NCBI GenBank assembly: GCA_022885665.1
Contig: JAGQDJ010000071.1
Span: 186,001-250,000, forward strand
Origin: Triops longicaudatus
Taxonomy: Eukaryota > Arthropoda > Branchiopoda > Notostraca > Triopsidae
Reading direction: 5' to 3'
DNA: 64,000 nt
Shown here: positions 13,201 to 25,600 of the stretch, piece by piece
How positions within the stretch are numbered: position 1 is the stretch's first letter
Layout: each line of letters starts with the position of its first letter
Made by a program: the position numbers and the translations under genes
The notes under the pieces: generated by a model
Seen by the model: only the letters and a program-made list of their open reading frames with translations
Told to the model about the DNA's origin: nothing
The model's database searches: none

Positions 13201-16061
13201 AAAACCTCCACAACTATCAAAATTATTGGATGTGCCCCTGAGAAGCGTACTGTCTTGTCAGTTTTGGTGGTAGTTGGTGGTGGTTGGGGCTTAGGGGCTA
13301 CATATTAGGTCTTTGAAAGCTTGGAGACGCTTGAGCCCATCACGCCAGTTGAGCGTTTGATAAAGCCAAGCAGGAGGTCTTCAGCTTACATAGTCTTTGC
13401 ATAGAAGACCGACTGCTGTGAAGATCCTCCGACTCTCCCAACTCGAAAAACGCTATGCACTTTTCCAACGCCTTCGCCCTATCACAAATTCTTTCGTCTC
13501 TGTCTCTTCCTTGGCTCTTTTTCACCTTTCTTGTCCCCCCACAACAACTCCTTAATTGCACCATAAACATAGTGCACGAATAAAATTATGATTGCTCTTT
13601 TCATGCGGAAACAGTCCACCCGCACGATCTGCCAACGAATTCATAAATTTAACCTCATTGAGAACATAAATAGGGGTAATGAGGGCCTTTATTTACCTTT
13701 TGCGCCCTCATTCCAACTAAATCAAACAACTAAATCCCCCACCTACGTAGAACAGTCACCTCTAATACGGTAAATTAAGAAAAGCGAATACATAATTCAG
13801 TAATATCATTTTCAGTTTCAGTTAAAGCGATTTTGTTTATTCGGAGTGGTGAATTTTGAGTAGAATTGCATGTAAGAATGCACCTAAAATTGGGAGATTT
13901 TCGATTGGGCGATTCAGCTTACAAGTTGCTGCGAGAGCTCTGTGGACAAAATAGTTACAAATTTGGACCAATTCTCCACGCATTTACTTAGTGGAAAGAT
14001 TTGGATTCTGTTTGATCTTTTGAAGGTTGGGTTAATCTTTGAAACATGACAAATCGCTCAATGTTTTCCTTCTTTTGGTTACTGAAAGATGTTCAAGAGT
14101 GGCAATATTTCCAAGTGTTTGAGGAATGTTTGTGCAATGTTTGGTTGAATTAGTGGGCAAGGAAGGTAGTAAATGGAGCGAAAGAAAGGAACGAGTGAAG
14201 AGGTTGAAAAGGACGAAGTCGTGCTGGGTTTTCTTTACCTTTTGCGCTCAGCGTTGGTAATAAATTCTTCAAGCATATATGCCGTGTTATAGGATACGCT
14301 TTTCTTTTTGGAAACTTTAAAGGAGAGGGTTTTTTTAGTGGGCACGGGGAGGTGTTTAGGCCAAGTCAAACAAGAAGTCAGCGCCAGTGGTGATGGTACA
14401 CGCAATGCCAAGTACTGCAAAACATGAAAAAAGGAAGAGAAAGAAAAAACTCGTGAGGAGAAAGAGGATATTAGTTACACGTAAACACTCTCCTGCGAGA
14501 CACTTTGGAGTTCCGAGGTCGTAATTATTAGACAGGAGTGAGATAAAGTGGTAGTTAACATGCTCTTTTTTTCTGGAAGCGGACTTTGCAACTTGAAAGG
14601 AAACACTTTTGGGGGGTTTCAGAAAGCTACTTTTTTGTATCGAAAAGGCTTTTGCTTCACCTTTAGGGATTGGCTCGAAAAGGGGGTTAAATGAGGGTAA
14701 TTAAAGGAAGGATTGATTAGGGTTTATTAAAGGTTCCGTGTGTTATACTTTTTATGAAGAACAGGTTGGGTAAACTCAAACTCGGACATTCTTAAATGAA
14801 AAACAAAAAGTTGTATTTGTGTAATTTATTGGCGTAGAGTATTGTAATATAGCAATAAGCAAACAGCGTGGTTTAAGTGGTTAAGAGTCGGGCGAGGTTC
14901 AGTTTGAAACTACCATTTTTTAACTATTTCTCAGTTTGGTTAAAAGATCCTCCTTTGATCGTTTATGAACTGAGTTCAAAACACAAAACATTGAATATCA
15001 TAGCTATTACATCGTTCAAGTGCAATTAGGATTTGTAAAGCCTGTGCAAGTGAACAAACTATTGCGACATAAACTGGAAGAGTTGTGCATGAAACCTAAA
15101 TCTGGAAGCTCGTTCGTCTGAAAGTCTGTTATTTAGCGCAATTAAGAAAGTCGTGTGCGAATGATTACTTAAAATGCAATGAAACGTGCAATAATCATCC
15201 ATAAAAGGTCTTACTACATACTTGGATTTCCTTATATGCATTTAAACTTCGCTCTTTTAGCACTCGTTAGAGTAGTTATTTATCGCTTATGCCCACAACA
15301 GATTCGGACTAAATTATAACCAACCATAGTAGTAAAACAACAGCGTAAATACGCATTGAAATAAAAGCGATGAGATTGTAAATATACAAAAAAGTAAACA
15401 AGAAGAAAACCATTAAATTCCCGGTTCGATTACAATTCAGGGCGAACATCCTTCTCAAATCCATAAGAAAAACTCTTCATTTTTATTGGAAAATTCCCCC
15501 ATTTCCTGAAATCCGTAGAATCAACAACAATTGGCAAAATCTTTTCCCATCTTGTGCCCAAACTCATTTCTCCCACCGTGCTCCTCTTACAAATCCTCGC
15601 CAAGCACTCTCAGCATCTCAGCCTGCTCTGATCTCCCACTCGACGCCAACGGTTATTCCGTCCTAAAAGCGTCCAGTCGTACCACAATCCCCCTACCCGT
15701 GTACCTCGATGGACCAACTTGCAGAAACTTCACCCCCAAACTCAACATTCACCCAAATCCCCAATGCAAATACGAAACTTGTATACCATTCCATTTTCCC
15801 TCATAAATTTCGCATTTGCTCCCTCTTTTACCTTATCTCTCCTCCCTCACTCTGGTGCCATCCCCTTTTGCAGGCATCTATGCTGAAGCCATTGCTGCAG
15901 CCACCCCTCCGTTAAGTGAATTTACGCAAAACGAGATAACACTTGGCGCTTGGGCGTGGATGAATTCGCCCTTGCGGTCCGTTGCGGAACGCGTGGTCAA
16001 ATGGGGTGTGAATGATGTGTGGAATCGCATACTGGGTCTGGTCAAAAGATTCCTTTCCTAG
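4135..16061 (+). CDS. 3' end of an unrecognised gene (two exons, partial)
   Basis: Two exons at 4135-4230 and 15874-16061 join in one frame and encode the last 92 residues of a protein I do not recognise. The first follows an acceptor ending AATAAAG and stops at a strong donor, CGCAAG|GTAAGA, in phase 1. The second follows a pyrimidine-rich tract ending TTTTGCAG, restores the frame (G+GC, Gly) and runs to TAG at 16059-16061. The peptide starts with a Ser/Pro/Ala-rich segment (VPAPDHLVEAPPAPQG) and ends in a Trp-rich, probably amphipathic helix with the motifs GAWAWMNSPLRS and WNRILGLVKRFLS. The N-terminus lies upstream, perhaps including a weak exon at 3445-3538. No domain is recognised and the function is unknown. 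That both exons keep the same frame, with good sites and a downstream AATAAA, supports reality. Confidence 0.55.
11389..11416. repeat. CATC-type simple repeat
   Basis: Short imperfect run of CATC/CATCCA units (CATCCATCCATCCATACG). Confidence 0.8.
11513..11526. repeat. Poly-G run (14)
   Basis: Uninterrupted G homopolymer. Its exact length is prone to assembly error. Confidence 0.9.
12296..12320. repeat. Poly-T run (25)
   Basis: Long T homopolymer. It could be the tail of a minus-strand retroposed sequence, but no source is recognisable next to it. Confidence 0.9.
15874..16061 (+). CDS. Terminal coding exon of unrecognised gene
   Basis: It follows a C/T-rich tract and TTGCAG. It encodes GIYAEAIAAATPPLSEF, then a Trp-rich segment and a basic amphipathic C-terminus (WNRILGLVKRFLS), stopping at TAG 16059-16061. 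An A-rich 3' sequence with AATAAA follows at once. The family is not recognised. Confidence 0.55.
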
Positions 16062-16077
16062 CAAAAAAAAAAAAGTA

Positions 16078-16083
16078 AATAAA
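16078..16083 (+). terminator. Polyadenylation signal AATAAA
   Basis: AATAAA lies 17 bases after the TAG stop, inside an A-rich stretch. It would give a very short 3' UTR for the first gene. The A-richness makes a chance match possible. Confidence 0.45.
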
Positions 16084-16089
16084 AATAAA

Positions 16090-19000
16090 AAAAAAAATAT
16101 CGAAAATAGAAAATCGGAGAAAAAAGAGTGGGAGATCCCCGAAAGGCGAAGGAAAAGGCGCTGACCGGGTTTTTGCCCAATTTGGTCATCGGAAAGATGG
16201 ATTTTAAAGATCTGCAAGGATCTGTGTAATAGGAACATGATGGGTGTGTGGAACACGAGATAAGAGCTCATATGGGGAAGGCGCTCATTCTTAACCCTTT
16301 TTTCGTACACGGTGCGTTCTTTTTGAAAGTGGAGAAAAACTGAAGGTTTTATCTGGTGAGGTAAAAATGCTAATTTATGTTGCGAGAGAAACGTTTGCAT
16401 CTTTCATACTCATGCTGTGAAGCCCAAGATGTTGTTTTCTTTGATTTTTTTTTTCGGCGGGAATTTTTGCATAGAACGCCCCCGGGAGAATGACTTACTT
16501 CATTTACATCGAATAAGAAGCTGCTGCTTGTTTCGTGGCGGTGCTGAGGTATGGTAAAAGAGAATCCGGAGCACAAGCCCCCCGTTTCTCTTTTATTATA
16601 TTTTTTGTTGGTATTTAAATAGTGCATTTCAAGCGTTTGCAGCAAGCGAACACAATAAAAGGCAATGAGGAAGAGGAGCAAATGGGAAGTTTAATCCGGA
16701 GGGAATTTTTCGTTGGCGTTGGCTGTGTGGTAAAGTTAAGAGATGGAAAAGGGGGCTGTGGGAAGGTGAGATGAGGCTCAAATTTGGTGCAGGCATTTTT
16801 TGCAGAATATATTGAGACAGCCAGTGGAGGATTACTGAAGTTTCTTGTTTTGCTGGGGACGTATGGTGCTGAAGGAGTCGGTGGTTATTTTTTATGCTTC
16901 TTCTTCTGGCTGGAGAGACGAGTTTGAGGTTTACGGACGGCGTTGAGACGTTTACTGGTGGAAAGCGTGAAATTGTGAAAGTTAAAGTGCAGCGTAGTTT
17001 CTTTTTCGCTTCGTTAGTCTAGTTATCTTCTTCTGAAGGTAGAAGAATGTACAACCTTTATTAGCTAAATGAATTGAGACGGAATTCGAGGTCGTTACGG
17101 AATATTAAATCGACTGGAAAATACCTTCTGGATGGCACTGGAAAACTAGCCGTGATTCTCAGCGTGGAATAGCTTAGGCGTCGTGTGGTCATTCATTCAA
17201 TTATTCAATTGGCCAAAATAGCAATCAGTCAAAGAAATTAGCCTATATTAAGCTGGCACATGAACTCGTGTGTAAAAGTTTTTTGTTTTTGCAGTTCTTT
17301 AAGGGATTTTGAAAGGCGTTTAAGCTTTATTCCTTGGTAGAAGCGGTTCGCATTGGCATGCAGGAGCTCGTGCCAAATCTGCGAAGAGCTTCTTGCCGAA
17401 GGAACGCGTAATCAATTAGCCCGTGCTAATCTGCCATAAGCGTTAACGCACGCCACACTTCCACCAACCACGGCGGGTGAAGAGTACCAGACACTTCTTC
17501 ATATCTACGCGGTCGATATATATGTTGTGCCGCCCTATACCGCTAACTTTTTTGTCAACACTCTTGTCATCAGCAAAGGGCCATTTTTCCCTGCCAAGAC
17601 CAACGGCCAATGCCAAAAACGCGGAGATGCTGCTGCACAGCGACTGTTTTTAGTCCCTCTCATCTCAACTAACAGTCCAAACAGTCCCACATAATAAACA
17701 GCCCAATCTGTCATTTCCCTTTCCGTGCCCTAACCCTCCCATTCATACCACTAGGCCTCTTTTTTACACTAATAACCCCTCCAGACCTTTCCAAGGAAAA
17801 AAAAATCTTTAATTTACTTAGAAAACGGCCGAGTCAGACATCAGCAATGTCTCTACGGACTTGCATACTCTAAATTACCCATAAAGTAAACAAAGTCCAC
17901 AATACTCACGACGCAGTTTGAATACCCCGAGTTTGAATCAGTGCCCATGTGTGTTTTTCTTGGCCGTAGTCCATGCATTCGCTGAATTAACTAAGGGTAA
18001 TAAATAATACGAAAATAAAGGTCAGCGTTCTGTATTGTTCAGTGAACTAGTTTCAAGCAGAATATAGAACTCTGGGACGGACTAAAAAGAATTCAGAAAA
18101 CTGTTTCAAACTCTCGACTGTCCTGTCTTGTCCGGTTAATCAAAATATCTCTTCCGTCTCCCTCGGTTTTCAGTTGTATTCAAATACTTCCGCACATTGT
18201 GTAACGAATGTTTGGTAGTGAAGTACTTGAAAGCTTAATTCCGTTATCGGGTGAAACTGCCGTTTATTGAAAAAGAGACTTGAGCGTGTCAATAAGGATA
18301 AAGGATCATACAGATTGAGTATAAATGCGGCAGCCAGGTTTCTGTTGCCCAGGTTAGGGATATTTATTGACTGGACTTTATGAACTCGATTGCGTTGGGT
18401 AGTGGGAACGCGAAACAGCGCAGTGCGGCTCCTAGCGGGCGCGTAGGGCTTGGGAGCGAAACGAGCGCCAAAGGCTTCAGTTGTCTTCGAGCTGCCGGCG
18501 AAGAAGGGAGCGCATGTCGCAAGTCACGTGGCCGCGCGGGCATCAAAGGATTATCTTTCACTGTACAGTGTCGCGTGATGCGTGAACGTTGGGGATTTTT
18601 GGTGCGTTGATTAGCAGAGCGAATCTGTGTGTGTGAAGAGGTGTGTAGTGGCATAACACCAACATGCGTTTCTATTTAAACCCAACTTAGCGGATGTTAT
18701 ACTCCCTTTTTGCACAAACATAGGTGCACGGCACGTTTAGTTATGCCCTATTGCCGGAGAAAAGGCTTTCAATGGCAGCAATGTGTGCTCACCGAGTTCT
18801 CGGTTCCATTGTCAAAGGATTAGAGTTCGACTCGTGAACCTTGTTAAGGGGTTTGTGGATGGAAAACATGTTTGGGGACGGGAAAATTTGGAAGGTTTCA
18901 GCCGAAAGGTGGTTTTGAGGAGGAAAATAGCGTAGGAAGTGCTTTAGAAACTTGCGAGGTGGAAAAATTGGGTGACAACAGGATAAATGTATTAAGTTTA

Positions 19001-22000
19001 ATGGTCTTGTGTTGACAAGCTCCACTGTTCGGGAACATTATAGATTGATGGTGGCTCCCATATACTTTGGTATTCATAACAAGATCTTGCTCTGGAGTGA
19101 ATAATTCCTTAAAAATTTAAAGTTCTGTTTTGACGTCTCTGAATTTCATACTCCTGGGAACGCAACACTTTTTCATTGCGGGGTTAGAAAATATTTTAGA
19201 AAAAATTGTCGGAATCTGATAAATTTACTTATAAAACTAGGCTTAAGTTGAATAAAAGTTACTCAACAAATGGTGAATGTCTGTAAACAAATTCGAAATA
19301 TTTTTAAAAAATGGGCTTTCGTGATCAGCTCTCCGTTTCTCGTTGTGCGTGTCGGCACGATGTTTGGACAATGTTAAGCCAAGCCACGTGTCTCTCTTTT
19401 TATCTCTCTTTTCTTCTTCTTCAGACTGCTAAAAAAAGGAGCGACGCAACTTCAGTATGACTGGTACTCGTAATTACAAGATAGGAAACGCGTGTCTAAT
19501 ATCTCCATTTGGAAAGCTCTTTTTAATTACGCTTCGTTAGTTTTCGAGGCCTCGCCTTACTTTTGTTGTTTCTCATCACTCGTTGGGAGACGCACTTTGC
19601 CTTGCTAATTGAACTCTTCGTCCGAAATGCGAAGCTCTAAATTAGTCATCCAGGTGATTAAAGAATCCGATAGCGATCCGATGAAGTTTTCGAAGCCGAG
19701 AGGGCTTTCCGAGTGGATGATGGATGGGAAAGTCGTGTGGTCCATTTTTAATTGGTTTTTATACCTGTAATGTTTCCATGAGATGGATCACCTTTCGTTC
19801 AGCTTACCGGGATTGAACCAAGGAGGCATATTTTATAGACATTATTGTACGGTGGCGTGCGCTGGCTGTTTGATGCATACAACAAGTTTTTACACGGATC
19901 CAGAACACAGCACGCACACGAAGGGCACAAGCACATGTAGGGGGTTGTGGGGGTGAAAACGTAACTCAGCGTCCGTATGCGTAGTAGTCGAGTCGTTGAT
20001 TTCTAACGACTCGCGCTAATTAGTTATGCACACAGATCGAGGCTAGTCACGAAAGCTGAACATGAAAATGATGTTAACTTAATGTTTAATTGCCGAGGGA
20101 TTCCAGAGCGAAATAGCCATCTTAGCATTGTAATTTAATCAAGTACTTAATTTTTGTAATTCACTGTAATCTTAATTTCTTAAAACAAAATAAATAAATC
20201 CGTACTTTTTTAATGAGTAATTTGAAGCATTTAAAATTATATATACAACTGAAATAACATAAAACACGGTTTAACTGCATTTGATTTATTACTTTAATTT
20301 TTGTTGGTTTTGTTTTGCCACAGTTACAGTTATGTGGGTATTGAGCAAAAATTGAATGTAAGGGAAATTTCAACATGACATGGATTCTTGCCAAAATCGA
20401 TTAGTTGCAAATAGAAGATCGGAAAACTATGATAAAGAATTACGTAGAAATAGGGTCTCAGGGTGTTGTAATTTACGATCATAGATTTCGATTTTCGTTT
20501 TATGTTAGTTTAAGCGAGTTGGCCTCTCGCCAGAATTGGTTAGTAGTTATCACAAGTCTTTGACCGGGATCGAAAACGCAGCAAAAACTTCACGGAAAGT
20601 TAGTCTAGAATATTTGCGAGTTGCGATGTAAATGCTCTGCTCAAATTTTCTGGGCTGCAGCCCAGGAATAAAACTACACCAAATTAACATAAAAATACAC
20701 CAAAACTACGATTGGAATCCTCTAGAATCAATCAACAGCGTGTTAGACGTTATTATGATTGGAAGTGTGAAAAAGGTTTTTTATTCATGTTTAGAAGAGT
20801 TGTAGACCGTTTTTAGCGTTGAAATGGGTTTGTGTCATGTACGTACGTTGATTGAGCCCATGGTTACACAAATCAAAGCATATGTCACCCGAATGGTGGG
20901 GATTCAACCGTTTAATTAGTACCAACAACATGTTTTCCAGCCGTGACCTCGAATCGAACAAGCTTGTCGTTTTTCGCTTTTTTTCTTGCGTTTGTCTTCT
21001 TGTTTTTCTTCTGGACTCCATGCTCCCTTGTCCTTTTTTTCTCCTTCAGCGTCTTTTTTCATGAGAAGGTATCGTTAAGCGTTTTTTATGGACGCTTTGG
21101 GTCGCTTGTAAATTAATCAGTGATCCGGGTTTCTAACAAGGAAATCACTCTTACGAAGATGAACGACAAGAGGAGAAGAAAAACGGAGAGGACTAAATTC
21201 GCGCTTAATAAACTTCGAGGGTTTTGAACGTCTTTTTAAATGACACTTAAACTATCGAACGAGTTCATTTTCCCGAAACATTCAATTCCTTTAGAACAGT
21301 TCCTTCCGTCTCTTAAAAAATACGCTTTGAAACTCGATCCTTCACTTAAAACATAAGTGCTCATTTATTAAAGAAAAATCGTGCAAAATTTTGAACTCAG
21401 AAATAATCCACCTCTGCCGCGTAACACGAGACTTTCGGCTGGAAATGATGTGAACAACGTACTGCGTAAAGCATAACCGGCGATTTTTAGGCTTGAAATT
21501 TTTGCGTTTTGTATTTCCTTTTAGTGAGTTTTGCCCTAAGACCACGGCTTAGAATGTGAAGAGTATTTCATCCTGAAGTCTCGTTTTGGATGTTTGCCTC
21601 TTTTCATCAAGTAATTAGTGAGGCGTGGAGATTAAGGCATCCCATCACAGTAGTCGCGTTATTGACACTTTTTTGTCTTGATGGTGGGGGGAAAATGAGT
21701 TTTGTCACACGGCCGGGTTTATGTGTCCAAAGGGCGTGAAAAGTTTGGGAAGTATAACATCCGCTGATGGTTTTATAATGTTTTTCAACACATTTTTACA
21801 GTGTCGCGTTTCCCCCCACGAAAGTGGTTAAAACAACGAAAAAGGCCTGAAACAGTACTTTTTTCGCCATTTGAAAACATTTAACTCGTTCCCGAGCGTT
21901 AAGTGAAACTCCACTTCGTGAGAAAAGTGTGAGACATCTGTAATCAAAATAAAAAGTCAGTGTGGATCTGTTCAGAATTGAGAATCTGGTCACGGAGTGA

Positions 22001-22537
22001 AAAACTGTGCCGTGAAACTCGTTCGAATCGTCTCTTAAGGCAAACGTGAGTCCAATTGGACACCCATTGCGGATCCATTTCGTCTGAGAGCAGCAATCGA
22101 TCTCTTGCAAGTTTTATTTTCCAATGGGTCGATGAGTATCGTTTGAGAAATTTATCAAAAGCTTGCCGAGCTTCGTTTGTCTGTATTGGTGCCAAAACCT
22201 GGTGTCAATTTTTTAACAAATATTTTCTTCGCTCGTTAGCTGTAAGCGAATTCTTGAATCGAAAGAACTGACTGAAAGAAAAAAAGCAGAGAACGGGTTT
22301 TTATGTACGAAATCACAACGTCTCACTTGGAAAGCTCTTAATTGGCAAGTTTAGTAGCTCCATAAAAACTCAAAGTCTTCACTCATGGAACAAGGATTTA
22401 TTGCAAAGAAGAGCCAAAGCCCAACTGGAAATGCTAATTGCCGTCAAGTGGAGCGATTGACCCAGTAGAAGGAAAAGAAAAGTGAAGAATTTGGTGGAAC
22501 CCAGCCGTGTCGTGATTCTTAAGTGTTGACCGCGGCC
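16090..22537. other. Intergenic / 5' region of ROR
   Basis: No supportable protein-coding exon. The region between 17.3 and 17.6 kb is locally GC-richer, with TAAT-core motifs. A GC-rich patch sits at 18.38-18.56 kb behind a TATA-like box. Around 19.5-19.7 kb several TAATTA/ATTAG cores cluster. One or more non-coding 5' exons of ROR could lie here, but I cannot place them. Confidence 0.45.
18320..18560 (+). promoter_or_regulatory. Candidate core promoter / GC-rich regulatory patch
   Basis: TATAAAT at 18320-18326 is followed by about 200 bases that are clearly more GC- and CpG-rich than the surroundings, including an E-box CACGTG at 18525-18530. The patch lies 4.2 kb upstream of the ROR signal-peptide exon and would fit a promoter with a non-coding first exon. 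Both strands are also open across the patch, as expected from high GC. This is inference only, with no transcript evidence. Confidence 0.25.
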
Positions 22538-22637
22538 ATGGCCAGAGCATTGTTGCTGCTCGGGAGCTTAGTGACTTGCATTCTCCGAGTCAGTCAAGCT
22601 TCCGTTTTCGGAGGAGTTCCGGTTTTTGACGAAAGTG
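22538..22637 (+). CDS. ROR: ROR exon 1: signal peptide
   Basis: ATG at 22538 opens MARALLLLGSLVTCILRVSQ, a typical signal peptide with likely cleavage after Ala21. It ends in phase 1 at GAAAGTG|GTAAAA. It is assigned to ROR because it supplies the signal peptide the downstream Ig exon needs and its phase fits exon 2. The 13.9 kb gap means transcript proof would help. Confidence 0.75.
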
Positions 22638-25600
22638 GTAAAACACGATTTTCTTACAATTATTTTCTTGCTTTTGTATGTTTTGTGAAAAAACTCATGA
22701 AATTTAAACATTGAAATCTTCGCAAGAAAGCTTGAATTTTTTGCGCCCAATTTTGAGATTACATTTCCGAGAAATCCAGACGAGGTTTCCATTCCAGTTG
22801 CAGACAAGTTGCATCCAACAAAGAGTAGCTCATCTTGATGCATTTTTGCGAAACTTCCGCGAATTTGGTCAAATCATTGATGTTCGTGCGCACGTTGGCA
22901 TTGTAGGCGAATCACTTGAAAGGGTAGCGTCATTAAGGAAAGATGCTTTGGCAGAAGTTGCGCGCAATTCCCCAGTCGAGGCGTTTAATTAATGCAGCAC
23001 AGGTTTCCCAATTTGGTCGGTACTGTTCGGTACGCCGAAAAATGTAATACCTCAAGTTTGAATGTGTTGAATTCAACCAGCGGTATTGAAGACCACGTTT
23101 CTACAGCAACTTCTACAGGCGTAATATTAAGTAGTGAATTATACCTTGGTTATGTTCGTCATAAATTAGTATGGTCGATCTAGCATTGTTCGGCGACTAA
23201 AACTTAACCTTGTCTATCAACTTCGTGGTATTTTTGGGACACCTGAAATTTGGGTTTGAATTCGTAATTTCCAGTTTTATATCAATGCGAGACATTTCGA
23301 TGATTACGTTTCTTTCCCATTCTGATTACTCTTTTGACATCTGAAGGCTAGACATTTCAATTATTTTCGAATAGATCATCACGAAAACGTCAAGTGCAAG
23401 AAATCCTAGTAGAGGTTCGTGTCCTACACTCGAAGTTGTAACATCTGACTCGCTTAAAATATCAAAACCGTAAAACACGAAACTGTCCTTCACCTGCCTC
23501 CGCAATTTTCAGGTCGAATGTCGTTTGTTTTCTTTTGTTACCAACTTTCCCGCCCTCCAACTGAGTTTACAGGTGCCCGCAGTTGTTTTTTTTTCGAAAG
23601 ATTCGTCCTTTTACTTAATATGTACGTGTTGTGTATGTACGCACACACGCTAAACACTTACGTTCCCCACCCTCTCCTTGCCGCTTTCCTTTTTTTACAT
23701 TTTCCCAGCTGCCGAGAAAAAGTTACCTTCACGAACTCGATGCGTGCGGAAACGGTGCATCAATCTCCTGTTTGGAAAAGTTTGCGGCTCCCCGAAACTT
23801 TGCTGGACTCCTCTGGGACTTTGTCACCACACACTCCCCACTCTCTTTCACGCACTGTCCCTCACACCTTGCATTTACCCTCGCAAGAATCAGCCAGCAT
23901 CCCCATTTGACACTACCTTTGCATTTTGAATGATTACTTTCCAGCTTTTTGCCCTTTATTCATCGAAATTCCGAGGAAAGCCTGTCTTAAACGAAAATTA
24001 CGTCCAACACTAAACAGTGTTGATTTGTTTAGAAACGTCTTGAAAATGCATGTACCCTTTATTTCGCATAAACCAGAAGTTATAAGAAGAGCAGGTTCGG
24101 AACACTTAGAACTAGGGTAAATCTAAACATGTTTGGGTTTTAACCCTCTCGGGCTAGTTGGCCTGTCTGCCCCAAAATTTTTCGTGGAAGCCAAGACGCC
24201 AAGTTTAAATGGTTAATGATGGGGGTGTGGAACCCTCCTACCTTGTTAAGCTTTCTATTTGACACCCATCCTCCCTCCTTTTTAACCACCTTTTGTGCTG
24301 TCATGGAAAATTGCAAACTCCGAAGACGACGCACTTACTTTTCCACGTGTCAGTTAACAGAACTTGACAACGTGTCAAGCCAACGTCGCCAAACCCCGTT
24401 TTTCCCTTCCGGTGACGGAAAACTGCAAAAGAAGGAAATTTCACCCTCGACTTGACGCGCAAATGGAGAATAGAAATATGATTGTTTTTAAGCGCTTTCT
24501 GTGTAAACGAGTTAAAAGTTTCAAGCTTCCTCCTTAACGACGTGAATTGCCCTATTCGAAGATAAATATTTAGCTATTTATCATACTATTACTGATGTAT
24601 TCAAAGAGTTCTTCAGGCGAAAAATAACGTTGCTTTTAGTTTATGGGTTATAAAAATGTGGGACAGACAAACAAGGATAATAAGAGCCACGTGTACCAGT
24701 TTTTTATGGATGCATCGAGAATTCTCGTCTTTTTTTATAGGTATTTTTCTTTTCATTTAAATATACATGTAGTCTGCGAGGCAGGATGTGTGACATGCTA
24801 TAATAGTTTGTGTACACACCTAAAGAGGGTTCTTACGACATGAGTAAAGGTGTGACATGCCCCAGAGATTACAAACTTTCTCATCTCCTCTTTATAAGGG
24901 TGAAAAAATGGGGGGAGACAAACCTTTTATACACGGTTCATTTACTATTCACGATGACCATGTGTGGCATTGGCTTTTTTCCTAAGAATTTTTCATATCT
25001 TCGAGGTCTGATTCCTTTTTTCGTATATCCATCCCATAAGAGTTTGAATGACTTTGCAAAACTTTTTGAGGTCCTGAAGAGAAATGATGGACGGTGAAGG
25101 GTAGGGAAGTCTCCCTCCTCCCTTTTCTTGAAGCGAGCCACGCCCCCTTGATGTTACTTTTGATGGAAATGTTATAAAAGTTTTGTTTTGAAAGGAATGG
25201 GAGGTTGCATAAAAGGATTTGAAAGCAAGATACATAGAGAAATGAGGAGATAAAACGAATCGTTTTTATTCTGTGTATCTCTCTCTTGCTGGCTCTGGTG
25301 TGCGTTGTCTGTCTGTCTGACAACTCATTTGCGTATGCAGAAACTTGTTTGGCTGGGTTGTAATTAGGAAAGAAGGCAAGTCAGGGGAATGCAACTCCGC
25401 TTTGTTAAAAAAAAGGCTCCATTTTCTTTTTGGAGTTTTGTTGACGTTGTGATGTCACGAGCCTAGCGAATGGAACTCACATACACGGAATTTGCCTACG
25501 TTGGAAGTGTTTGTGTGGGCTTATGGGGGAATTAGCTAAGCTAAGCTAACGAAGTTAAGTAATGTACGCTTTAATGAGCTTTAAGAACGTTTGGGAATAA

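Larger units (their letters stand above)
4231..15873 (+). other. 11.6 kb intron of the first gene
   Basis: GT-AG intron (GTAAGAAAAA to CCCCTTTTGCAG), AT-rich. I see no exon of a known family on either strand. It contains the AGGTGGCGCT and ATCGCCACCT motifs at 4486-4495 and 5261-5270, a CATC-rich stretch, a poly-G run and a poly-T run. The final 350 bases are strongly C/T-rich and lead into the acceptor. Confidence 0.5.

Noticed and set aside
15912..16400. 162-codon minus-strand frame
   Set aside because: Overlaps the terminal exon of the first gene antisense, starts in its poly-T-rich 3' flank, and looks like a shadow.
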